A stretch of DNA of 64,000 bases from CAWGHZ01 sp963822575 (GTDB lineage: Bacteria > Pseudomonadota > Alphaproteobacteria > MPNO01 > DASWLB01), in NCBI GenBank assembly GCA_963822575.1, contig CAWGHZ010000007.1:868001-932000 (forward strand), given 5' to 3'. The notes beneath the pieces are model-generated. The model ran no database searches. It was not told the DNA's origin and saw nothing but the letters and a program-made list of their open reading frames with translations. The position numbers were made by a program, and so were the translations under genes. Position 1 is the first letter of the stretch, and every line of letters begins with the position of its first letter. Positions 28,295 through 36,405 of this stretch are shown one piece after another.

Positions 28295-29166
28295 CCGAGA
28301 GCGACCTTCGCGACCTCGTTGCGCTGGGGCGGGTCGCGGATCGCCTGTTCACGGGGGCGCCGGGGCGGCTTTCCGGTTCCGGTCAGCGCCGTCATGCCGC
28401 AGGCGCCGGGGCGGAGTTCCTCGATTTCCAGCCCTACGCGCCCGGGGAGAATGCGCGGCGGGTCGATTGGCGCGCCAGTGCGCGCCTCGCGGCGCCCGTC
28501 CTGCGCCGCCACCACGACGAGTCCGCGTCGGACTGGACGATCTGCCTCGACCGCAGCGCGTCGATGGCGACCCAGGACGGCGCGAAATGGTGCGTCGCCC
28601 GCGGCCTTGCCGCGGGGTTCCTGTTCGTCCTTCTGCGCCGCGGCGCGACCGTCACCCTCCTCGCCTTCAGCGGCGAGGTGGACGCGATCTGCCCCCAGGG
28701 TCGGGGCGAGCCGCAGCTTCGTCGCGGCCTCGCCTTGCTCGACCGGCTCGATGCCCGGCGCGAAGGGGGCGGCTCCGCCCTCGATAGCTGCGCGCGATTC
28801 CTGCCGCCGCGCTGCTCGTCCATCGTGATCAGCGACTTCCTGGCGCCCGGGGCATTCGTGCGCGATCTCGACCGGCTGCGCAAGCGGGGAGAGGTCCAGG
28901 CCTTGCGGATCGCCGATGCGAACGACGTCTCGTTCTTTCCCGACGGGCCCGCCGCAATCCAGGACGTGGAGACCGGCGAGAACGTGGTCGTCGCCGGAGG
29001 CGCGACCGGCGCCCGCGCAGCGCAGGCGCGCTACCGCGCGCTGGGCGAACGCCTCGCAGATGCGTGCCGCCGGCGCGGCATCGCCCACACCGAATGCGAC
29101 GCCGCGGCGCCGTGGAAGGATGCGGCGACGCGGCATCTGCGCCATCTGTCGTTTCGGACGCGATGA
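28264..29166 (+). CDS. DUF58 domain protein (MoxR partner)
   Basis: 300 residues. The DUF58 core is plain: EFLDFQPYAPGENARRVDWR (the conserved GD/E-xxRxIDW-type signature, here as GENARRVDW), then a degenerate VWA-like fold with ICLDRSASM (DxSxS) and VISDFLAP. These proteins are cytoplasmic partners of MoxR. It starts within moxR and ends overlapping the ATG of the BatA-like gene (ATGA at 29163). Confidence 0.9.
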   Translation: MGRIAATRRLTESDLRDLVALGRVADRLFTGAPGRLSGSGQRRHAAGAGAEFLDFQPYAPGENARRVDWRASARLAAPVLRRHHDESASDWTICLDRSASMATQDGAKWCVARGLAAGFLFVLLRRGATVTLLAFSGEVDAICPQGRGEPQLRRGLALLDRLDARREGGGSALDSCARFLPPRCSSIVISDFLAPGAFVRDLDRLRKRGEVQALRIADANDVSFFPDGPAAIQDVETGENVVVAGGATGARAAQARYRALGERLADACRRRGIAHTECDAAAPWKDAATRHLRHLSFRTR

Positions 29167-30678
29167 TCTTCGCGCACCCGGTCTGGCTGGCCGCCGCCGC
29201 CGTGGCGGTTGCGCTCGTCTGGCTCCTCCACAGGCGCCGCGATGCGCGGACGGCCCGGCCGGTGGCGGCGGCGTTTCTGTGGGATCGCGTGGCAGACGGC
29301 GCGGCGGCGCAGATGGGCGCCCCGCGCGATCCGTGCTGGTGGTTGAGGGCGATCCTCGCCGCACTGATCCTCACCGCCGTCGCCGGCCCGGCGTGGGTCG
29401 CGATGCGGCCGGGGAGCGTAACTGTATGGGTCGACAACTCCGCGTCGCTAGGCGCCCGGGACGGGACAATGCGCCGGGCGGACGCATTGGCCGACCGTCT
29501 GGCGGCGACGCTGGCGAAGGCGGGGCCGGGCGCGATCGAGCTGCGGTCGCTGCGGGCGCCGGGCCGGCGGCTCGCCCTGGACCGGGCCGATGCCGCGCGA
29601 ATCCGGGCGTGGATTGCGCCGTCGAGCGATGCGCCCGCGGTCGTGGCCCGGCCTTCGCCCCGGGCCGCAAACTGGCTGGCGACCGACGGCGCCGATGGCC
29701 GCATCGCGCAGATCCGCGATCGCCTTCGCCCCGACCGTGTCATCCAGGCGGGGAACGAGACCGAAAACGTTTCGGTCACCGCCCTTGCCGTGCGGCGCGC
29801 ACTCGACGATGCCGGCGCCTTCGACGGTTTCGCGGAAATTGCGAACGGCGGCCGGGAAACAGCGCACCGCAGACTGGACATCCGCCGCGGCGACGGCACG
29901 GCACTGTTCCACTTCGATGTGGCCATCGGCCCCGGCGCCACGGTGCAGACGCCGTTCCGCATCCGCCGCATGCCCCGGATACTCTTTGCCCGGATCGCAC
30001 CGGCAGATGCCCTGGCCGAGGATGACACGCTCGCCCTGTCGCTGCGCACGGTCGCGCCGGTTGCGGTCGGCCTGCAAGGGGCGTGCGGCGCGCCGCTTCG
30101 CGCCGCGCTCGCCGCGCACCCGGGCGTGCGGGTCTTGCACGGCGACGGTGCGACGGGCCTGATGATCGCATGCGGCCCCACGCCGCCGGAGGGCGCGGCA
30201 CTCTGGTTCCGCATGGCGGGCGAAAGCGCGACGCTACCCGTGCCGCCGGTGTGGCACGCGCGCGCGGGTCCGCTGCGCGACATTCCGTTCGCGCGCGAGA
30301 CGTGGCGCGCCGTCCACGATCCCAACCCCGCTGGCGAGGTTCTTCTGTCTGCCGGCAGGTGGCCCCTGATCCGACAGGACGGCGACCGGGTCGTGGTCGA
30401 CATCGACCTTGAGTCGTCTTTCATGGTCGGGAGCGCGGCGTTTCCCGCGCTGCTCGCGGGCCTGATCGATCGGGCGGCCGGACGGCCGGTGCTCGAACTC
30501 GCGCGCCCGTGCAAGCCGGCCGGTCGAAGCGGCGCGCATCGCGCCGCACTTAGTGCCCGATCCGGATCGGGCCGTCGCGCCGGCGCGCAAGACGACGCCA
30601 CTGGCGCAGCTCCTGCTCCTCGCGGCCCTGGCGCTCCTCGCGCTCGACATCGCGCTCCTCATGCGTCGGCCGGCATGA
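29163..30678 (+). CDS. BatA-like membrane protein (one-base frameshift near 30507)
   Basis: About 504 residues after correction. The N-terminus MIFAHPVWLAAAAVAVALVW with LLHRRRDA is the BatA/aerotolerance N-terminal membrane domain; a second helix (ILAALILTAVAGPAWVAM) leads into a VWA-like strand VTVWVDNSASLG. In the raw frame the protein fuses into the next gene. Dropping one C from CCC at 30506-30508 instead gives ...VEAARIAPHLVPDPDRAVAP, a C-terminal helix LAQLLLLAALALLALDIALL and MRRPA-stop at 30676-30678. That stop overlaps the next ATG exactly as elsewhere in the operon, strong evidence that the shift is an error or a recent mutation. Confidence 0.8.
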
Positions 30679-33023
30679 GGGCGGCGACGGGATGGGTCGT
30701 GGGGCGGCTCGGCGTCGCCGCGCTCCTCGGGCTGGCCGCGACAAGTCCCGCGCCGCGCCTCGCCCGTGCGCCCATCGACCTTCTGGTGCTTCAGGACGCC
30801 GCATCGGACCGCGCGCCCGAGTGGCAGGCCGCGCGGCCGGTTCCGGTCCGTGGTCTTGAAGCCGGCGACCGGATCGCCGTGGTGAAATACGGTGGCCGTG
30901 CGAGCCGCATTTCGGGACCGGTCCCGTTCGACAGCCCCGCAGCATCGACGCTCCTCTCCGGCGGCGGCGGCACGGCGGTCGCGCTGCCGGGGGCGACGGG
31001 TCCCGCCGCTGCGGTGCGGATCGCGCTCGGGCTTGACGTGACAGGCCGGCAGACCGTCCTGGCCCTTGCGGGGCTTCGGGCCGTCGACCCTGTGCTCGTG
31101 CGCGCCTTGCGCGAGGCGAGGGAGCGCGGCGTGGCGACGCTGCTGCTCCGCCCGCCCGCAGCCGGTACCCGCCTTGCGGCCGTCCACGTGCCCGCCCGCG
31201 TCCCGCCGGGGGCGAAGCTTCCCTTGACAATCGAGGTCGCCGGGACGACGGCCCCGGTTCCAGTGGCGGTCGATTTCGACGGCACGCGGCTCGGTACGTT
31301 CTCGATCGGCCGGATCGGCCGGATCGATGTGCCGGCCGCAACGCCGGGACTCCATGAAATCACCGCCAGACTGGCGGACGGCGACGGCAGATCGCGGCAC
31401 GCGACATTCGATGTCGTCTCCGGACCGCGTATCCTGGTCGTTGCGCGCGACGGGACATCGGGTTTCGCGACTTTGCTTTCGCGCGCCGGCGGCAATGTGC
31501 TCGGCGTCCCGCCTTCGGCCTTCGGCGATGCAAGCGCGGCGGACGTCATCGTCCTCGACGACATCGCGATCGGCGACATGAACGACGCGGCGTGGCGCCG
31601 CCTTGAGAAGGCGGTGCGGAGCGACGGCACCGGCCTGCTGGTCCTGGGCGGACCCCATGCCTTCGCCGCCGGCGGATATCGGGGATCGCGCCTCGAATCG
31701 CTTCTGCCCGTCACGATCGAGGCGCCGAAGCCGGCGCGGGACACCGCGCTGATGTTCGTCGTCGACAAATCGGGCAGCATGGGCGAGCCGCACGCCGGCG
31801 CGGTTCCGTTCGCCTTTGCGCGGCGTGCCGTGATGCAGTCGGTTGCGACCCTGTCGCCGCGCGACGCCGCCGGACTTCTTTGGTTCGACCGGGAACCGGT
31901 TCCGGGCCTGCCGCTCGCGCGGCGCGCGCAATCGGCGCAAGCCATCGCCGACGCCTGGTCGGTTCTCCCCAATGGCGGGACCGCCATCGTGCCGGCATTG
32001 CGGCAGGCGGTCGATGCCCTGGCGCGCTGGCCGGCCGGACGGCGCGTTCTCGTCGTCATCTCCGACGGCGGGATCGACGGAAAGGAGCCGGTCGGCACTC
32101 TCGTCCCGCGGTTTGCGACGGCGCGGATCGACGCCATCGTGGTGCTGGTGGGAGCGGAAGCCGAGGCCGGCCCGCTCGCCGCCCTCGTCGCGAACAAGGG
32201 AAGCCTGCTTCTGAGGGCGGACGACATACCGGCCTTGCCGGTCCTGCTATCGACCGCGCTTGCCACGCGGCGGAGTCCGGTGGCCGGCGACGCGGTGACG
32301 CCGATCGTGCGCACCGCGCTGCCGCTTCTGTCCGGAACGCCGGCCTGGCCGTCCGTTGCCGCGCACTGGGTGACACGCGCACGCGACACGTCGACCGTCT
32401 ATCTCACGGCGCCCGACGACGCGCCGTTGCTTGTCGCGCGCCGGGCGGGAGCAGGCGTGGTCGCCGCCCTGCCGGCCGGGTTCGGCGCCTGGACGCCCGC
32501 GTGGCTCGGTTGGGCGGACATGCCGGGCATTGCCGAAGCGTTGGCACGGTTCCTCTCGCCGACCGCGGCGGACATCGTGCCGGACGTGCGCGCGACGCCC
32601 GGTGGATTTCGTCTCGCCGCCGATGTGGCCGACCGGGAAGGCTGGGCACCGCCGACGGAGGGCGAGGCGCTCGTCACCGGCCCCGACGACGTCGCCATGC
32701 GCGCGGCCATACGGCAAGTACTTCCCGGCCGCTACGAGGCCGACATCGCGGCCGAACGGCCTGGCCGGTATGGTTTCGTGTTGCACTTCGGCGACCGGAG
32801 CGCCCGGACCGCCGCCTATCTCGAGCCTTCGGCCGCGACGCCCGACGCGGGCGCGGCCCTTGTCGCGGCCGGACTGGCGACGGAGGCACCCAGCGGGTCC
32901 GACGCCCTCGCGAAGCTCCGCCGGTTCGACCGGCCGGTGCCCCTGGCCGCTCCCCTGTCCGCGCTCGCGGCCCTTCTCTACCTGATCCTGCTGGCCGCCG
33001 AGCGCCGGCGGGGGATGCGATAG
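30675..33023 (+). CDS. VWA membrane protein with glutamine-amidotransferase-like domain
   Basis: 782 residues from ATG 30675. N-terminal helix/signal (VVGRLGVAALLGLAATSP), a region resembling class I amidotransferase folds (TGLLVLGGPHAFAAGGYRGS), then a full VWA domain with MIDAS residues: DKSGSM (DxSxS, ~residue 365), GGT (NGGTAIVP) and ISDGGID. A C-terminal helix (LAALLYLILLAAE) precedes RRRGMR. This matches the large VWA proteins that end MoxR-DUF58-BatA operons. It probably presents its VWA domain in the periplasm, where Mg/Ca-dependent contacts could recruit the secreted YdjY and toroid proteins; that link is inference. Last gene of the operon. Confidence 0.85.
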   Translation: MRAATGWVVGRLGVAALLGLAATSPAPRLARAPIDLLVLQDAASDRAPEWQAARPVPVRGLEAGDRIAVVKYGGRASRISGPVPFDSPAASTLLSGGGGTAVALPGATGPAAAVRIALGLDVTGRQTVLALAGLRAVDPVLVRALREARERGVATLLLRPPAAGTRLAAVHVPARVPPGAKLPLTIEVAGTTAPVPVAVDFDGTRLGTFSIGRIGRIDVPAATPGLHEITARLADGDGRSRHATFDVVSGPRILVVARDGTSGFATLLSRAGGNVLGVPPSAFGDASAADVIVLDDIAIGDMNDAAWRRLEKAVRSDGTGLLVLGGPHAFAAGGYRGSRLESLLPVTIEAPKPARDTALMFVVDKSGSMGEPHAGAVPFAFARRAVMQSVATLSPRDAAGLLWFDREPVPGLPLARRAQSAQAIADAWSVLPNGGTAIVPALRQAVDALARWPAGRRVLVVISDGGIDGKEPVGTLVPRFATARIDAIVVLVGAEAEAGPLAALVANKGSLLLRADDIPALPVLLSTALATRRSPVAGDAVTPIVRTALPLLSGTPAWPSVAAHWVTRARDTSTVYLTAPDDAPLLVARRAGAGVVAALPAGFGAWTPAWLGWADMPGIAEALARFLSPTAADIVPDVRATPGGFRLAADVADREGWAPPTEGEALVTGPDDVAMRAAIRQVLPGRYEADIAAERPGRYGFVLHFGDRSARTAAYLEPSAATPDAGAALVAAGLATEAPSGSDALAKLRRFDRPVPLAAPLSALAALLYLILLAAERRRGMR

Positions 33024-33052
33024 AAGGCGTCGGCGTCGACTCGCCATAAGGT

Positions 33053-33175
33053 TCAGCCGAAATGGCGGCCCGTCAGCTTCTCGAGGTTTTCCCGGTGGAG
33101 CTTCGCCGCATCGGCCGGCGCGAGGTTATCTTCCGCGCGGCCGGCCCATTCGGTTGCGCGGTTCCGCGTCTTGAC
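33053..33175 (-). pseudogene. Possible 3' remnant of an amidohydrolase-like gene
   Basis: The minus strand reads ...NRATEWAGRAEDNLAPADAA, KLHRENLEKLTGRHFG-stop. The Asn-Leu-x-x-x-D-x-x-K-x-x-x-x-N-x-x-x-L pattern followed by a short basic/aromatic end looks like the last helix of amidohydrolase-2 family proteins. The rest of such a gene is absent: the frame runs into the MFS gene on the other strand. Weak call based on ~35 residues. Confidence 0.3.
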
Positions 33176-33259
33176 GCGCGCGCCGTCGCACGCGACTGTC
33201 CGCAACCGCCCGGAGGCCGGCTGGCGGAACGGCGCGCGGGTCGAACGACGGAGAGCTTC

Positions 33260-34801
33260 ATGGCAGCAAGGGTGCGATCGGCGGCCTCCGGTCCCGTTGC
33301 CGGCGACGGCGCAGCCTCGCGCACCGATGCGCCGATCGAGGCCGGCACGTCCCGCCGGCGCTGGATCCTGTTCGCGACCGTGGTGCTGATCTTCATGACC
33401 GGCGTCGAAGGCACAGTGATCGCCACCGCGGTACCCACCGTCGTCGCCCGGCTCGGCGGCTTCGCCGAGTTCAGCTGGGTGTTCAGCGCGTATTTTCTGG
33501 CCCAGGGCGCGACCATTCCGATCTACGGACGCCTCGCCGACCTGTTCGGACGCAAGCGCGTGCTGTTCTTCGGCCTCACGACATTCCTCGTCGGCACCAC
33601 GCTGTGCGGCTTTTCGACCAGCATGGGAATGCTGGTGGCCTTCCGCTTCGTCCAGGGGCTCGGCGCCGGCGCCGTGCAGCCGATCAACCAGACGCTGATC
33701 GGCGATCTCTACCCGCCGGCCATGCGCGCCCGGATGGCCGGGTTCTTTTCCAGCGTGTGGGGCGTCGCCGCGATCGTCGGGCCCTTGCTCGGCGCCTTCA
33801 TCATCGCCCACGTCGGGTGGAACTGGGTCTTCTGGGTGACGGTCCCGATCGGCGCCGCGGCCTTCGTGGTGCTCGCCGTCGCCCTCAAGGAGCGCATCGC
33901 GCGGCGCGTGCACCGGATCGACTATGGCGGCGCCGCACTGCTGTCGCTCGGCGTCAGCCTCCTGATGTACGCCATCATCGAGGCGGGGCAGCTCGGCCTG
34001 ATGCGGTTCGTGGCAGTCGTGGGCGCCGCGGCCGCGACGCTCGCTGCGTTCGTCTGGCGGGAGCTGCGCGCGGCCGAACCGGTCGTGCCGCTCGCCCTGC
34101 TGGGGCGACCCGTGCTCGCCAACACCAATGTCGGCAGCTTCGGGGTGGGCTGCGTGGTGATGGCGAGCACCACCTTCCTGCCCGCCTACATCCAGGGCGT
34201 GATGGGCATGAGCCCGCTGATCGCCGGCTTCACGCTCACGGTGGGCTCGGTGACATGGATCCTCGGCTCGCTGTCCGGCGGACGGATCATGCTGCGCTGG
34301 TCCTACCGCACGGCGACCGGGATCGGCGGCGTCTTCCTCGTCAGCGGGATCGGCATGCTGATCGCGCTCGACCCGGCGCGCGGCGCGCTGTGGGCGGCCT
34401 GCGGCACGGGGCTGGTCGGCATCGGGATGGGGCTCACCCAGAACACCTACACCGTGGCGACGCAGAGCTGCGTCGACTGGGGCCAGCGCGGCATCGCCAC
34501 TTCGCTTATCGCCTTCAACCGGATGCTCGGCCAGACCGTCGGCACCGCGATCTATGGCGGCATCGTCAACCTGACAGTGGCAGGGCTGCTCGGCGGCGAC
34601 GCGGTGAGCCGCATCATGGACCCGGCGCTGCGCCGGAGCCTCGATCCGTCGCATCTCGGCCCGGTGATGGACGCGGTCGCCGAGGCGATCCGCAACGTCT
34701 ATCTCGTGGCCGGCCTGTTCGTCCTCGTCATTCTCGCCGCCGGATTCCTGCTGCCGAAGGGGTTGGGCCCGACGCGGCCGGCCCGGCCGCGGCAGGGCTA
34801 G
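33260..34801 (+). CDS. MFS drug-efflux transporter, DHA2 (14-helix) type
   Basis: 513 residues from ATG 33260, which has GGAGAG at proper distance; the frame is open back to 33062, but those 66 residues are not membrane-like. Motif A GRLADLFGRKR between helices 2 and 3, motif C-like GVAAIVGPLLGAFI in helix 5, and about 14 helices fit the DHA2/EmrB group of proton-driven multidrug exporters. The N-terminal ~35 residues are a soluble Arg/Ala-rich tail. No EmrA-like adaptor or regulator is adjacent. Followed after 124 bp by fumC. Confidence 0.88.
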   Translation: MAARVRSAASGPVAGDGAASRTDAPIEAGTSRRRWILFATVVLIFMTGVEGTVIATAVPTVVARLGGFAEFSWVFSAYFLAQGATIPIYGRLADLFGRKRVLFFGLTTFLVGTTLCGFSTSMGMLVAFRFVQGLGAGAVQPINQTLIGDLYPPAMRARMAGFFSSVWGVAAIVGPLLGAFIIAHVGWNWVFWVTVPIGAAAFVVLAVALKERIARRVHRIDYGGAALLSLGVSLLMYAIIEAGQLGLMRFVAVVGAAAATLAAFVWRELRAAEPVVPLALLGRPVLANTNVGSFGVGCVVMASTTFLPAYIQGVMGMSPLIAGFTLTVGSVTWILGSLSGGRIMLRWSYRTATGIGGVFLVSGIGMLIALDPARGALWAACGTGLVGIGMGLTQNTYTVATQSCVDWGQRGIATSLIAFNRMLGQTVGTAIYGGIVNLTVAGLLGGDAVSRIMDPALRRSLDPSHLGPVMDAVAEAIRNVYLVAGLFVLVILAAGFLLPKGLGPTRPARPRQG

Positions 34802-34925
34802 CGGGATTGCCGTTGCCCAAGGCCGGCGGACGCGCGATCCTCGGCGCGACGGACAGCTCTGCCCGCCGCACGTTGACCTGAGGCGCGGGGCGGCCGCGCC
34901 CTCCCGCGCCGTCGAGGAGGCCGCC

Positions 34926-36380
34926 ATGACCGACCGACCGAAACCCGTTCTCCGCGACCTGCCAATCGGCATCCCCGCCGCCGGTACGCGCCGCGAGACC
35001 GACTCGATGGGCGAGATCGAGGTGCCGGCGGACCGCTACTGGGGCGCGCAGACGCAGCGCAGCCTGGTGCATTTCTCGATCGGCGACGACCGCATGCCCA
35101 AAGGGCTCTATCACGCTTACGGCTATGTCAAGAAGGCGGCCGCCCTGGTGAACGCCGCCGCCGGGCGCCTTTCACCGGGGAAGGCGGAGGCGATCCTGCG
35201 CGCGGCGGACGAGGCGATCGCGGGCCTCCTCGACGACCATTTCCCCGTCTATGTCTGGCAGACCGGCTCCGGCACGCAGTCGAACATGAACGTCAACGAG
35301 GTGCTGGCGAACCGCGCCATCCAGCTCCTCGGCGGCGAGATCGGCAGCAAGTCGCCGGTGCACCCGAACGACGACGTCAACATGGGCCAGTCGACCAACG
35401 ACACGTTCCCGACCGCAATGCACATCGCCGCGATCCTCGAGCTGGAGGAGCGCCTCGTGCCCGCCGCGGAAAGCCTCGCCGCCGCCATCACCGCGAAGGC
35501 CGACGCGTGGCGCGACGTCGTCAAGATCGGCCGCACCCATCTCGAGGACGCCGTGCCGCTGAGAGTGGGACAGGAATGGTCGGGCTGGGCGCACCAGATC
35601 CGCGACGCGCTCGCGCGAATTTGCGCATCGAAGGGGGGCCTCTACGAGCTCGCTGCCGGTGGCACGGCGGTTGGCACGGGTCTGAACGCGCCGCCCGGCT
35701 TCAGCCGCGACATGGCCGCCAGGATCGCGGCGCTGACCGGGCACCCGTTCGTCACGGCGCCCAACAAGTTCGCGGCGCAAGGATCGCTCGATGCGATGGT
35801 CGCCGCGATGGCGGCGCTGCGCGGTCTCGCGGTCGCACTGATGAAGATCGCCAACGACATGCGCTGGCTCGCCTCCGGCCCACGCTGCGGGCTCGGCGAG
35901 CTGGTACTGCCGGAGAACGAGCCGGGCTCCTCGATCATGCCGGGCAAGGTCAACCCGACGCAGTGCGAGGCCATGGTCATGGTCGCGATCCAGGTGATCG
36001 GCGAGGACACCGCCGTCGCCTTCGCCGGCAGCCAGGGCAATTTCGAGCTGAACGCGATGCGCCCGATCGTCATCGCCAATTTCCTGCATTCGGCGCGCAT
36101 CCTGGGCGACGCGTGCGACACGTTCCGCCGGTTCTCGGTCGAGGGCACGCGGCTCGACCGCGACCGGATCGCCGAGCTGGTCGGCCGCTCGCTGATGCTG
36201 GTGACGGCACTGAGCCCCGTGATCGGCTACGACAAGGCGTCGGAGATCGCGCACAAAGCCGCTGCGGAGAACCTGACGCTCAGGGAGGCGGCGCTCGCAT
36301 CGGGCTATATCGACGAGGCCCGTTTCGACGAAATCGTCGATCCGTCCAAGCTGGTCGGCGACGGTGTCGCCGGCGCGTAG
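34926..36380 (+). CDS. fumC: Fumarate hydratase class II
   Basis: 484 residues. Interconverts fumarate and L-malate in the TCA cycle; iron-independent homotetramer. Signatures: QTGSGTQSNMNVNEV near residue 115, GRTHLEDAVPLRVGQEWSG (catalytic His region), and the lyase signature GSSIMPGKVNPTQ with the mobile catalytic Ser. Full length for the family. ATG 34926 has gaggaggccgcc in front. Convergent with the M16 peptidase, 25 bp apart. Confidence 0.96.
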   Translation: MTDRPKPVLRDLPIGIPAAGTRRETDSMGEIEVPADRYWGAQTQRSLVHFSIGDDRMPKGLYHAYGYVKKAAALVNAAAGRLSPGKAEAILRAADEAIAGLLDDHFPVYVWQTGSGTQSNMNVNEVLANRAIQLLGGEIGSKSPVHPNDDVNMGQSTNDTFPTAMHIAAILELEERLVPAAESLAAAITAKADAWRDVVKIGRTHLEDAVPLRVGQEWSGWAHQIRDALARICASKGGLYELAAGGTAVGTGLNAPPGFSRDMAARIAALTGHPFVTAPNKFAAQGSLDAMVAAMAALRGLAVALMKIANDMRWLASGPRCGLGELVLPENEPGSSIMPGKVNPTQCEAMVMVAIQVIGEDTAVAFAGSQGNFELNAMRPIVIANFLHSARILGDACDTFRRFSVEGTRLDRDRIAELVGRSLMLVTALSPVIGYDKASEIAHKAAAENLTLREAALASGYIDEARFDEIVDPSKLVGDGVAGA

Positions 36381-36405
36381 GCGGAGCGTCTCGCAGCGGG
36401 CGTCC

